The notes below the pieces were generated by a model. The model worked only from the letters and a program-made list of their open reading frames with translations. It did no database searches and had not been told where the DNA came from. Position numbers and translations under genes: made by a program. Shown piece by piece: positions 34,671 through 46,679 of a DNA stretch of 64,000 nt (position 1 is the first letter of the stretch; every line of letters begins with the position of its first letter). This DNA comes from Trametes villosa (taxonomy: Eukaryota; Basidiomycota; Agaricomycetes; Polyporales; Polyporaceae): positions 1,240,001 through 1,304,000 of the forward strand of contig PUDQ02000010.1 in assembly GCA_002964805.2 (NCBI GenBank), read 5' to 3'.

Positions 34671-36190
34671 TCACATAATGACACAATCCGACTTCTTCTT
34701 GGGGCGGACTGCCGCGTCGATGGCGCGTTGGCGCGCAGCGTGCGCACGTTCTCGCTCCACGCGCTCCTTCTCTTCCTGCTCGCGCGTCCGCCTTGCGTAG
34801 AGCTCCCGCGAGCGCTCATCTTCCTCTGCCTGTAGCTGCCGCGCGAGTTGTGCACTATTCGAGTGCTCAGCACTTGTCGTGTACGTCTGAAGTGCCAGGG
34901 ACCTACTCTGCATTCTCCTCCAGTGTCATCGCGCCCGTCTGCTGCTCGAGCGCCGCTAAGGCACTCTCCGCCGTATGCCCCGCATAGTCTCCGCCCGCCG
35001 GGCTCGCACGCACCAAGTCCGAGTCGACGAACGTCGACCACCCGCCGTCGACATCCTCGAGGCGCTCCCACACCACTGAGGGCTCGTGCAGGAACACCTG
35101 GTCCGTTGCGAGTGTGTAGAGCGCGCCGTCGTCCCCGCGTGCCTTGTAGAGGACGGAGAGGTGCGAGCTGCGGAAGAGCGCGACGAGGTCGCCGGGCTCG
35201 AGCGAGGCCGCCAGCGTGAAGAGGCCGTAGTAGGTGAGCTGCGAGGGCGAGCTCTCGATGAAGCCGCGTATCGCCAGCGCTGTAAAGCACAAGTATCGGC
35301 GTCAGCGTTAACACTAAAGCTAGCATAAGCGCGCTGGGACGCACCGTCCTCCACTTTGCGCTGCTGCTCTGTTGTGAGGGTATACGCGGAGTCGCGGCGC
35401 GACGGGCCCTCCGCCTGAGAAGACGCCGGCTCCTCGGCGACGACCAGATGCCCCTTGGTGACGTGGTCCGCTTCCACCAGCAGGTTGACAGACGAGTCGT
35501 AGTCTTCGGTGCGCGAGAGGACCTCATACTCTGCACTAGACGGATCCACCAGCCAGCCGTGCACGAGCTTGATGCCGGCCTGCTCGAACAGCTTGAGCTC
35601 GCCGCCCGAGCCCTGGGGTCTGAAGAGCGTAGAGCCCGTGAATAGGGGGTTGAGGTCCATCCCCTCTGCGGAGTGATTATCATGTCAGCCACGTCACAGA
35701 AGGCGGTGGGAAGGGTGGGGAACGTACTGCGCGTCGCGGGCATGATGTTGAGCGCCGCAGACGTGTCCATGTCGGGGCATGCGGTAAGGAGATACTCTGC
35801 CACCAGGCGCGAGAGGTAGTCGTACGAGACGGAAGTGCGCTCGAATGGGAGTATCTGTATCTGCTCTCGCAGTATCAGGATGTTGCCTGTGAGTACGAAA
35901 CGGGATGAGATCATGACACAGCTCCGAAGTGATAGGAGAGCATACAGATAGCAATGAACGAGCACGGTCTACAAACAAAGGTCAGATAATGCTTTTCGGC
36001 CACGTCGAGCAAGTGTAGCTAACCCGTTGTAGTTCTGTGTGATGATCTTGTAACGCCGAGGCGGTCCATCCGCGTCTGGCTTGAAGGAGATCTCCTTGAG
36101 GTACCAGACCTCTTCAAGAGATTCCTGAACATTGTCGCTGGAGACGTGCTCAACAGAGACATCTTGAGCACTGGCTTCCTGGTTCTCCAT
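34671..36190 (-). CDS. MINDY-family deubiquitinase with C-terminal CaaX box
   Basis: Six exons (36024-36190, 35946-35968, 35728-35886, 35345-35665, 34907-35279, 34671-34854) give 408 aa. The catalytic motif is NGPCSFIAICNILILR (cysteine at about residue 58), preceded by KIITQNY. The catalytic histidine is probably in SSHLSVLYK, after PGDLVALFR. MINDY enzymes trim K48-linked polyubiquitin. After the domain comes a charged helix with LARQLQAEEDE, resembling a ubiquitin-interacting motif, and then a basic tail ending in CVIM, a farnesylation-type CaaX box, so membrane attachment is likely. Exon 2 has only 23 nt and encodes the catalytic cysteine. Confidence 0.93.
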
Positions 36191-36939
36191 GGTATCGAGT
36201 TGCCCCTGTCGCTTTCAGGTCCCGATAAGTGAGAATCTGACTTCCGAACTTTGTACGAGTCCTGAAGTTGTGCGAGGTTATAGCTATCCGACTCTCGAAG
36301 GAGCAAGCCAGATTTTCACCACTTACTCTAACAGCTTCCGACAGTTGTTCTAGACCTCAAGCACGGCGTAGGCCCTGGCGTAAGGTGTGCAGTGGTCGCG
36401 GCTAGTCAACCACGAGCACTGCCGGCGCCAGCCACTTGTGCTGTACGTACGCGGTCCGATTATTTCGGAGTCGTGGCGGTGCACCCGTAGTTGCCGCTAG
36501 TTGCCGCTAGTTGCCGCCGAAAAAGTTAAGTTTGTATCCGCCTACTACGATCGTCGACACCTCCAGAATGCCAGTACGCCGCGCGCCGCGTTCGCTCTCG
36601 CGGACGTCGTAACCTCTTCCATCCAGATACAGCACTATCCAGACCCCAGTAATGCTTCCCATGCTTCCTAAAGTTCCTTCAACGCTGGTTCCGAGCGACA
36701 GCCAGAGAACATCTGTCGAACAGTTGACGGGCAGCGTATAGCGCCTCGATATCGACTTCTCATCATGATAGTGTCGCGTGGCGTGGCATACGAAGCGGCG
36801 TGCAAAGCCAACGGTCTCCATTCTTAGTGACCGTGTCTCCCTAGGCGACACTAAGTATATCCTCTCGCCGCTCTCAGAGCGGCAGGCCGTGCCCCACGAA
36901 TACTCCCCACTCTCCCTGTCCCGATCCGCCACCTCAAGG
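36191..36939. other. divergent intergenic of MINDY and DUF6534 genes
   Basis: About 750 bp. It holds three perfect tandem copies of a 10-bp unit, TAGTTGCCGC (36488-36517). No gene was recognised; the plus frame running into the DUF6534 start extends upstream but shows no conserved sequence before the ATG at 36940. Confidence 0.5.
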
Positions 36940-39178
36940 ATGTCCGTTGGGCCCATGGTACCTGACATCGCCTCTCTCTTACCAGCAGAGGCCCAGGCGG
37001 CGCTGAGCCGAACGAATGGAGCGTATCTGTTGGGCACCTTCTTCAGCCTCCCGTTCGTACCTCGTCTTCGTCTTCTGGGGCGGATCGCTGATGCTTTGTA
37101 TCAGATTGTATGGCATGAGCCTCTATCAGCTATACTACTACTTTCACCTGTACGCCAAAGATACAGCGTACATAAGGACGATTGTGAGTGCTCTCAAAAC
37201 CAGCGTGTATATCGTCTAACGCTGTGGGTGCGTGCAGGTTGCTACCGTAATGTAAGACAATGTAGCGGGACCGACATGCGATACACTGACATGGATTCAT
37301 TGCGGTAGGGTTCTGGGAACCTTGCAGGCTATTATGACGATGCACACTAGGTGAGCTTCTTGGTACGCGGGATGCGTGTCTAAGCTAAGCCAGACGCGTG
37401 CGCAGCTACCGCCAGACAGTGACAGACTACGGCCAGCCTTTCAAAATACTGGAACAAGACTGGTGAGTGCTGAATAACTATGTCATAATTGAAAACCTAT
37501 CGCCCAAACAACCGTAGGTCAAACTCGGTAGGCACAACCTACGCTGGGGTGACTGAGACTAATTTTAGTCCCTAACGTCTGTCCGCATCCTAGCTGCTGC
37601 CCGTTGTGTCAGTGAGTGCTACTCCGTCATCCAGCACTGTCCAATCTCAGCCTTTTTCGGTAGAACGCTATCATCACGGTCTCTCAGACGTGAGTATTTG
37701 TTCACGCTGCAGACCCGCGCGCTGACGGAGGTTGCCCGACAGGTTTTTCGCACGGAGAGTCTATCTGCGTGCGTTCGTTCAGCATCAGGTCTCAAATTGC
37801 TGAAACCTGGAGATGGCGTAGTGGGATCCATTCACAAGATTATCGCGATAGTGGCTGTAAGCGGACATCTCAGGTGCTCATATATTGCGTCTCTTACGCT
37901 TCTGCACCTTATATCAGGTTGCTCTGCTGTTGGCGCAAACTGGTATGGATCTCATTACCACTCACAAAGCGCCCCGTTAAACCTCCCTTTCAGCCTTGGG
38001 GCTTGGTGCGTAACACTCATACACTGCATATCTCGTGTTCACACTGCAGGGGACCCTCAGCGGTGACGGTGTTGCTGTAAGCTAAACTTACTATCTGCTA
38101 CCGTTAGCTCTTACACCCCCTACAGTTTCCGCCCGGGACTATTCTCCTTCTCGTCGATTAGCCTGCCTTACGCGTGGTCGTATCCCGCTTTCTTCGGATG
38201 TGCAACCCTCGCGGATGTCCTTCTCTCTGGGTCTATCATCCGCGCAATGAGGCGTAGCCGGGCCTCCCATGCTAGGTACTACCACCGTTATCTCGGCGCA
38301 TTTGTCCACGCTCACAATTCCATCCAAGGACCGACACATATTTGGACACGTTCTTGCTGTATGCAGTGAACACTGGTAAGAGGCTTCCTGTGAACGTTCT
38401 CGTACAGTGAGAATTGCCCTCATTCGCACCTGCAGGATTCCTTACAGGGTCAGGATACACATCAATTAGATGTAGTACCACACACCGTGCCGCTAACTGC
38501 TTGTGCAATATCCTAGCCTCCTCAACGCTATCCCCTTTGTATGGGTATGTGCATCATATATTATCGTGAGATGGCGTCCGCTGACGATTCGTGATCCGCT
38601 TAGTCCATAGTTCGCCAGACCGACTTCGAATGGATCGCGTTCAACGCGATCGTTTGCAGACGTATGCTGCCCACCACATCAGACGCCCCACTCACGCTCA
38701 CGCTGATGCATGCACTCTCTCAGTGTACGCGAACACCCTCCTCGCCGTGTAAGTGCATTTCTCCCGTCAAATGACATCCGCGCTGAACGCTGGCTGTTAT
38801 CTCGGACAGCCTCAACTCGCGCAAGCTGTTCATATGCCGCGGCATGGAGATCCTCGACGGGCGGTCCTTCGGACGGGGCATCATCGCGCGCGCGAACCAT
38901 CTTGCGGAGGCGGAACGCTGGAACGTCCCACAGGTGCGCTGAATCTCGCACGCGCCTCTATGAGAAACATAACTCAACTTGAGGGTCTGGCGCAGGTCCC
39001 CGACCCCACCTCAGTCCCGATCAAGGTGGGTGTGCAGATGGAGACGGAGACCGACGAGACGCTCGGTGACGACGGCTTCCGCGCGCTCGAGGCGAAGGCG
39101 GGAGACTTCGTAACCACCAGGACCGTCAGCGACTTGAGCATGTCTTCGACCAGGACCGCGGGGGATCGTGACGCTTGA
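36940..39178 (+). CDS. DUF6534 seven-helix membrane protein, 21 coding exons
   Basis: A phase-consistent model has exons 36940-37052, 37105-37183, 37238-37251, 37309-37350, 37406-37462, 37518-37527, 37594-37611, 37664-37689, 37743-37788, 37839-37856, 37918-37942, 37994-38009, 38050-38076, 38126-38275, 38329-38375, 38436-38448, 38517-38544, 38604-38661, 38724-38748, 38810-38933 and 38996-39178. It encodes 372 aa. Family motifs appear only after splicing: LYGMSLYQLYYYFHLY, TMHTSYRQTVTDYG, SQTFFARRVY, CATLADVLLSGSIIRAMRR, YAVNTGFLTGLLNA and LYANTLLAVLNSRK. DUF6534 proteins are multi-spanning proteins abundant in Agaricomycetes, with unknown ligand and role. Ten exons are 28 nt or shorter, the smallest 10 nt. 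Confidence 0.85.
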
Positions 39179-39509
39179 TGTGCCGAAGGCGGGCAGGAGA
39201 ACTTGGAGTTGAAGCGCAGGGCGTGGACTATGATGTAACATGAACGATATCTTGTTTTTGAATGGCTATCATGAGGGTTGTACTCTGTTGTACTTTATTG
39301 GATTTTCGGAGGGTTCGTCCTTGTTGCAGGATTCCAATACCAAGGCATCGGCTTTGGTTACTCGTCACAGCAAAATTACTCCTTGACATTGGGGAGATGG
39401 CGGTATAGTGTACATTCCTGGTGCTGCAGTGCAAATGCTCAAAGCCGACGAAAATGTCCCCACATAGAACGTACAGATCTAGAGCGCATTAGTTCCGAGT
39501 AACGTAAGT

Positions 39510-42500
39510 CTAGGCCATAAATTCGCGCAGCTGGGCGATATGGGATTCGCGCCGCTTGACGATGTCGGCGTGAGTGATTGTGCTGCGTAGTTCAGCTTCC
39601 GTCTGCCCAAACTGTGAGTAAAATATACAAGCACGTAGCTAGAGAGAACGCACCTGAAGCAACTTGTCTGCTTCCCACATGCGATTGGGCAGGCTTTCCA
39701 GGGCAACGTAGACGGCGGGGATTGACGAACATCGCATGAGCTCCTGCTCGTTTGTGCGCAATATCGCGAAGGCGATGCGGAATAGGACGTCGACACCATC
39801 CACCATGAAGACGTCCCACACGCGGAACAAGGTCTGCACGGTGTATCAGCATTCCACTTTCTCAGGTTATATGCGCTAGATGCGCGACGCACCTCGACTG
39901 GAAGGCAGTCCGTGAAAAGCGAAAGGAACCAGGAGAAGCAGATAGCCCCGAGGTCGATGCCAAGCTCGGTGAGATGCGCAGACAGCTTCGGCATCAGGTC
40001 CTGTACGTAATCGAGCAGTACCAGAGGACACGCTCGCGAGCTGAGGAGCGACGGCGAGAAGAAGTCCTCCGGGAGGATGCGTTCGATCATGGCAGCGAGA
40101 ACCCAGAACGCCTCCTCCTCGTCGGCGTGTACCAGCAGGAGCGTAGAGGTGACGAGGTTCATGCCTTGGCAATACCCAACAGCAGGATTGCGCCTAAAGA
40201 AGGTTAGCGGATCTGCAGGCGGGCAAGTCTAAACCACACTTACTTGCTGTATGCTATGAGGACCCGGCGGAGCTTCTCGACTCCAGCGCCCGTGCGGCCG
40301 AAGAAGATGTTCAGCGGCATCGTCCTGCATACGTCCTTCTCGATCTCCCGCACGACGCTGCTCGTCGCGTCGTGCTCGGCCAGCAGATCCGCAAACACGC
40401 CCGGCTCCCGCATATCTAGCGCGCCGCTGCACTCGAGCCAGGCCTTCGACCGGTACGCCAGCGGGATGCCGTTTCGCACTAGTCGGTCAAACTCCCGCTT
40501 CTCGTCCTTGCGCGAGGACAAGCCGAACTGAGCGAACCCAATCAGGCCATCACTGTGCTCGAGCTCCTCCGCCTCATCCGCGGTCCCGAGCCCGAGGAGT
40601 TGTGCCGCGCCACCGCTCGACGGCGCGCTGCGGCCGCCGGTGGAGGCGGACTTGCTCGCGACGGCCTTGCTCCGGTTCTTCAGGAACAGGTCCCACTCTT
40701 TCCGCTGCGCAGCCTGTCGCTGGTCGTGGATGTCCGTGAGCTGAAGCAGCAGACGCCGAATGGTGTTCGCGCAGACGTGTCGCGGCGTCTCCGAGTCGAC
40801 CGAGAGCACGGACGACGTGGACCGGCTTGCCGCTGTCGTGGCGGTGCTGCCGCTGAGCAGGGTAGACGTGCGTTTCCGTGCGCGGGACGACGCCGGCGAG
40901 GCACCGCGCGACCGCTGCGAGGACACTGACGTGCCGTCGACGGGCGGCATGCTGCGCACCGTCGGGCGGGTGCTGGCGGAGTTGATGCTCATCGTGTCTG
41001 CGTCGCCGTCGCCGTCACAGTCGCACGCCTCCTTGACAATGTCGATGACGTCCGCGGCGGCGTCCTCGTCGTCCTCCGGCCAGCTGTTGTCCTCCTTGCG
41101 ATCTGCCACCTTGATGCCTGTCAGGCACGCGGGTGCGGTGTTCTTGCATTCCTTGGCGCGTAGCAGGAGCAGGAGGTCGTAGCGCGAGATGTCGTATATG
41201 AACCCAAAGCGGTCTGTCAGGCCTTCGTGACTCTGCTCGTCAGCCAGGGCCGAGAGCGACGAATCGGGGAGGGAGATCGAAAAGTGGAAGTCGCGCGCGG
41301 TGAGAGGCGTGTACTGTCGTGACAGATACTGTGTGGGGGGCTTCGCATGACCAGGAATAATGGATTCCAGCGGAACCGATCCCGGTTTCCTCACGGCGGT
41401 GGACGGAGGGGCGGTAGAGCCGGAGGCCTGTGAAGTCTCGCCGGAGGTGCCCGACTGCGGGCCATCCGTCGTGTTCACGGGCTTCTTCTGCTGCTGTGTC
41501 ACGAAGGAGCCAAACAGAGGAGAAGCAAAGGACGGCAGGTTGACGCTGGGCTTCCGACTCTTCGGGGCCTTTCGTGCGATCAGCGCGGCGCTGAGCGTGC
41601 GGGACGGCATTGGCGTTGCATCGACATCCGTGGGCGGTGCCGCATTGGCGTCTCTCTTCTCCACTCCAGGGGCTTTGCGCTCCTTCTTCTCCTTGGGACG
41701 CGCACGGACGTCCAGCTTCTCCTCCCGCGCGTTGCGAACGAGCTCGAAGGCTAGCTGCGCGATGACTGGGCTGGTTTCCCGTCCCTGATCTGCAAGGATG
41801 CTGTTCGGGTCCGCCGACATGACCCGGGTAGCCTGCACGATCGCCACAAGCGAGGCCCCTTGTGGCGGCTTCTCGTCCGGCAAGCTCACGCTCTGGGATG
41901 GAGACAGCACGGTGAAGGGCGACGTGGTCTTCGATATGTCGTCGGAAGGGAGTGTCGTGGGGGAGAGAAGAGGACTGCTGACCGGAGAGACATGGGCGGA
42001 CTTCGCTGAGAGGAATTCAGGCTGTTCTGGAGGCAGATCGAAAGCTGAGATGTCCGTCACCGACATGTTCCGCCGCTTCTTCACAGCAGCTGAGGAGGAG
42101 GCACCGGGATTGAGTATCGAGAATCCAAGAGTACCGAAAACGCTCTTCGTCTGCTTCCGCTTGCTCACTTTGTGGGGAGTCTGCGGGACCGATGGCGCAG
42201 GCGAGATGTCGTCAGTCGCGGGCTGCGGGGCCAGTGACGGGCTCTCCTTGATGGACTCGGTGTCGCTGTTCTCGGAGGGGAATGGTAGCCGCGCAGCCTT
42301 CGTCTTCCCCTTGACCCACCATGTTCCTACCCAGTCCCCAAACAACGACTTGTCTGCCTTAGACGCGTCGCTTGCGGATGGCGTCTCGGTTGGGATCTCG
42401 TCCTTCGCAGGGTCAAGTGGACGTGCCTCTAGAAGTGGAGAGGAAGGAGTGCTTCGCGATGTGATGGTGGTCGCAGACAGTTGAGGGCGCGCGGGAACGG

Positions 42501-43695
42501 GCAGGGTGGATGCGAGAGGCGTAGCATCATCTTTGGGAACACTGCGCGAGATGGGCACTTCATCCTCAATCGCTTCGGTCAAAGACTCTGCCAGGGACTT
42601 CGCGTAGTGTCAGCTGAGCAGAATTCTGACCGCAGGAAAGGTAAATACCAAAGAACTCTGCTGTTTCTGGATACGGTGAACTTGGTGTGTGCCCTCGTCG
42701 TCGTTTGGGAAGAGCGATTGCAGGACGCGGTTGGCAATCTCCTTCTCCGACGGCTGCAGCTCGCGAAGTAGCTGGCTGACACGCTCCTTCCGAGAGGCCT
42801 CCTTCTCCAAGAGAATACGCCGACTCTCCTCCAACTGCTGCCTTGCGCGCGACAGGCTGTGCACAGCATATGATAAAACGCGCATGATCGTGAAGCATGG
42901 CTCATCAGTGGACGCGTCGGGAGAGCTGGTCTCAGTGAAGCCGGACGCAGCAACACGTATTGCATCGTTCGAGTACTCGTGCCATGGCGCGGCGAGGATC
43001 TTGGACGTAAGCCCGGGGGAGAACGGTCCGTTGTGGTGCTCGGGTAGCGCGTCCGTTAGGATATCGTATTTGGCGGTCAGGTCGGTCACGGTATCCTCAC
43101 TCGAGGATTCCACCACTATGAGGGGAGGCGGCTTCACCGACCTAGATGTAGTCTGTTCAGTACGTAGCTTAGTATATAGCTTAGGGAATGGCACGAGTGA
43201 GCGGCGGAGAGGTCCGAGCTACCCCTACCACCCATGACTTCATCCCAAACGCGTACCCGCAAGCCCACGCGGGTACAGGCTTAAGGAAGCTCTTCCGCAG
43301 AGGACGGATGCATGAGGGTGCTGCTAGCGATAGTCTACAGCGCGTCAACACATGCACGCGCTGAGCCGCCTTCGCGTCCTGGGATTTGACCCGACCCCTA
43401 ACCATCCGCAGCCAGTCCCGCCGACTACCCATGGAGTTCCCTAACACAGATCTACTCACCTGCGACCACCTTTGCCATATCCCCGCACGCTCCCGTCCCA
43501 GTTTGCGTTCGTGAGCTTGGACTGTTCCTCGGCCGAGCCATCGAGTTTCGCTTTGAGGGAGAAGTAGTCTGGCGAGGGTCGCGGACTGTCCTCACTAGGC
43601 TTACCACGCGACCGGCGACCTCGCGACGACGGCACCTCCTCCTGCGAGAGCGGGTGTGAGTGCGCGGGGGTCGTCTGCGCCGACGAAGAGGCCAT
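39510..43695 (-). CDS. TBC-domain Rab GTPase-activating protein
   Basis: Six exons (43460-43695, 42649-43141, 40244-42597, 39893-40193, 39654-39833, 39510-39611) give about 1221 aa. The first ~780 residues are Ser/Pro-rich, with a helical segment near the end of exon 2 (ARQQLEESRRILLEKEASRK). The TBC domain is C-terminal: VRNGIPLAYRSKAWLECSG, the arginine-finger motif IEKDVCRTMP, AVGYCQGMNLV (glutamine finger), AMIERILPEDFF, and FRVWDVFMVDG. TBC proteins speed GTP hydrolysis on Rabs in membrane traffic; the Rab target is unknown. Intron 1 (43142-43459, 318 nt) is several times longer than any other in the gene. Confidence 0.9.
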
Positions 43696-43958
43696 ATTGG
43701 CAGGAGTTCCCCAGTGTCGCCTCCAGCTTCGTCGCTAATTCTTCCGTCGTTATCGTCGTCGTTGTCGTCGTTGTAGATGGTAGTGGTTAAGTGTAAGCGA
43801 GCGTTGCCGTCGAGTTGGACCCGCCTGCCGTCTGGCGTAAGTCCGCGAGGCCGAGAAAGTCGGAGTGGGATATGCCCTTTTCGGGAGGGTTGTAGACCGA
43901 AATTCTGGGGGAAACAGCTTGTTCCCGACCACCACCTTCCCATCCTCAGTACTCCGTC
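43696..43958. promoter_or_regulatory. short bidirectional promoter, TBC gene and COA6
   Basis: Only 263 bp separate the two divergent ATGs. An imperfect GTC/GTT trinucleotide tract lies at about 43742-43772. No TATA box was noticed. Confidence 0.5.
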
Positions 43959-44320
43959 ATGGGCTGGTTCTCTGGCAGCAAATCTTCGGAGACTCCGGAT
44001 CCAACGTCAAGGAAGGACCGTCAGCGATGCTGGGATACCCGGGACGCGTACTTCGCGTGTCTTGACGCCGCCAATGTCGTCAAACCGGGCGATGAGGGGA
44101 ACGCCTGTTCAGAAACCAAGAAGACATACGAACAGAACTGTGCCAAGAGCTGGGTACGTGTGGCTTCGTATGTCGTGCTTGGTGGTGGTGGCGAGGGTGG
44201 CTGATAGTCTCGCACGGTCGCTGGCAGATTGACTACTTCAACAAACGGCGTGTGCTCGCGGAGCAGCAGCAGGGGGTGCTAACCCAGGCCAAGACGCAAG
44301 CCCAATCTGTGCGAAGATGA
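43959..44320 (+). CDS. COA6: COA6, cytochrome c oxidase assembly factor
   Basis: Two exons (43959-44153, 44228-44320) give 95 aa. The core has CWDTRDAYFACLDAANV, then GNACSETKKTYEQNC and SWIDYFNKRR. This is the twin CX9C-like (CX9C...CX10C) helical hairpin of the COX6B/COA6 family. COA6 works in the mitochondrial intermembrane space in copper delivery to the CuA site of complex IV. It is told from COX6B by the short N-terminus and the WFSGSKSSE lead. Confidence 0.9.
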
Positions 44321-45562
44321 TATGTTTCCGTCGATCAGACAAGAACACGACCTTACGACCACCCAACACACTCTACGGGCACTGCATGACGGTGCTTGTC
44401 GCCCCGGACCTCCACATATCGTACCTCTCGTTACCATCTGTCAATGGTCTTCCATAATGTACTGCACTGATACACCACTCAATTCCAGTGAGTTGTGCTC
44501 ATTCGTATCTCCAAGCTTGTCTGTTCATCACCTCGCAGCATATGTAATAGAACGCGCTTCACTCAACTGAGCCGCGTGAGCGTTGAGCCAGTACCCGTCA
44601 AATTCGGTAAGCATGCCTCTACCGTACTGCCGCTACCTTCCTATCCCATGGTGGCGCACGCTGTCAGAAAGGTGTGTTTGATCGTCGCGCCTAGTCCGTG
44701 TCGCGATTTGCCTCGGAGGTGGTGGCTGCTGCCGCCGGTTCGCAGGCGCACGTCGGACAAGCAAGGGTGGCATTGGCTCTTCTCAGGCGTTGTCTAGGTT
44801 GTCGTGACGTGCACATCCACCACAAGGCTCGCAGCTGTTCTTCGCACACACCAGCAGCTCAGGCGCTAGCACCGCCGTTGCGTGTCCTCCATGCGCATCG
44901 CATGAAGCTCGGAGGTCTCCGTATGTCCCTCTCCCCTGAGCCCGCCGGTATCGCCGTCCGGCACTGCGACCTTGCACCGGGATCGCACTGCTTTGACTGA
45001 AGACCGGCGTTTCTGCGTGTTGCAACCTCTAACACGCCCTGGGCTGCGGGATTCATCAAGCTCATCATGACACTTGACCGTCAAAGCTGATTTTCTCACC
45101 CGGTGGGCAGCCACATCGCCTGCAGGAAGCAATGTACCAGCATTATGGCCCTCGACAGAGTGCTGTCAATACTGGAAGGGCGTCTGCTGGAGCCTAGCGC
45201 CGAACCTCGCACCTCAGCCCTTCAGTTATCCTTCTTCAAGGCCGGGGCCGGGCCTTGGCGCAGAAGGCTGCTCGACAAGGCGGAAGATTCAGCCGTTCAA
45301 AGTCGAGCAGGGCGGAACCTTGCTCTGTAGAGCGAGGCACTTGAGCAACCAGTGCGGTCCTTTCGGGCATCGCACACACGCACCGCCTCGCCTGCTACGG
45401 TCATCGGGGTTCTCCTTCTGCGAACAACCCACGTCCACTGTTACCCGTCCCCACGGGTCTTCAGATAGAAGCATCTCAACAGCACAGGTTCCCCCCGTCG
45501 CACCACGAGCCCAGCCCACTTCACTGACAACTTAAAGGGCGCACGCCACGAGCCCGACGAGC
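44321..45562. other. intergenic, no gene recognised
   Basis: About 1.2 kb with only short, unconvincing frames on both strands. No repeat or RNA gene was seen. Confidence 0.4.
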
Positions 45563-46679
45563 ATGTCCAGCCCCTGTCTACACACGCCGACGCAGACACC
45601 GGTACCGCCGACATTCTGCAGCATGAGCCAGAAGAGCGTCCGCCCGTTTGGCCTCATGACCATCACGTCAAACGCCAGTCGCGTTCGAACGTCCACGATC
45701 GCGCTTCCGTCCACCCCGACATCCGTCAACGCCAGAGGCGAGCCGCCCATCGCGAGAAGCACTTCTCTAAAAGCCCCCGGAAAGAGGGCGCACGCTCTCC
45801 ACCCCTCCTCCTCCTCTCCCGCCTCCGCCTGGCACCCCCGCGCGATGCTCTCCAAGATCAACACGAGCCTCCACTCCCCCGATAGGCACTCCCCCGACAG
45901 GCCGCCTCGGCGCCCACACGGGCCCCGGTCCGCCATTACGCCGCCTATTACCCCCGCGCGGGGGGAGAACCGCACGCCAATCGTCGACGTGTGGAAGTCC
46001 AGGGCCGGCCCCAGCACTCTACGGATCAAGACGCCAAAGGCCTCCCTCCCTTAGTACGTTGTATCTCGCTTCATCCTTGTTGAGCACTATACTGAGATTC
46101 GCCTGCAGTGATGCCGACCTGGAGCAGGACCCACTATTCAGCATCCTCTGTGATCAACGGATATCGCACGCGCCCAAGTGCTACCGGCTGAAGCTCATCG
46201 ACGCGGACCCGTCTGAGTCGGACGACGAGGCCTCGCTCGACTCGTTCTTCTCCTTCACCGCCTCGCCCGTGCAGAGCCCGTCCTTCTCCGCCACGACGTT
46301 CTCCGGGCATACGCGCGCATCACACCGGCCTGCGCCCCTGACGCTCCCGCTCCCGAGCCCGTCGTACCTGAGCCCCGCGAGCCCGAACGTGCTCATCCGG
46401 CCTGCGGGGGGCGGGGACAAGGTCGACCGGTGGATACACAGCGGCGGGCTCGAGCCGATGCTGACGCCGATGCTCGTCGAGGATTCGCCGCACGAGGAGT
46501 GGGACAACGGCGGGCAGTCGGATTGGCGCGAGCTCATCGACCGCTTCCTCCAGCACGAACACGAGCACGAGCATGAGCACGAACACGACCCTGAAGAGGA
46601 CGTGCTCGACGGCTCACATCCGCCGTTCACCCCGGTGGAAGGGCGTTGGGATGGGCGGGCGAACTTTCTGATCTGCTGA
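45563..46679 (+). CDS. hypothetical Ser/Pro-rich protein
   Basis: Two exons (45563-46053, 46109-46679) give 353 aa. The intron has a GTACGT donor and CTGCAG acceptor, and phase is kept. The joined junction reads ASLPYDADLEQDPLFSILC. The N-terminal half is basic and S/T/P-rich (ARSTSLKAPGKR). The C-terminal half has an acidic patch (DADPSESDDEASLDSFFSF), many SP motifs, and a His-Glu repeat near the end, and it finishes RANFLIC. No known domain. The minus strand is also open over much of exon 1, but the spliced plus frame continues much farther. Confidence 0.6.
46552..46590 (+). repeat. GAGCAC microsatellite coding His-Glu repeat
   Basis: A tandem run of GAGCAC/GAACAC units inside the hypothetical gene's last exon encodes alternating His and Glu. 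The copy number may vary between strains. Confidence 0.75.

Noticed and set aside
45532..46029. Minus-strand frame of 165 codons opposite the hypothetical gene
   Set aside because: The plus strand has a good spliced continuation with preserved phase into a long second exon, while the minus frame has no partner exon or motif.
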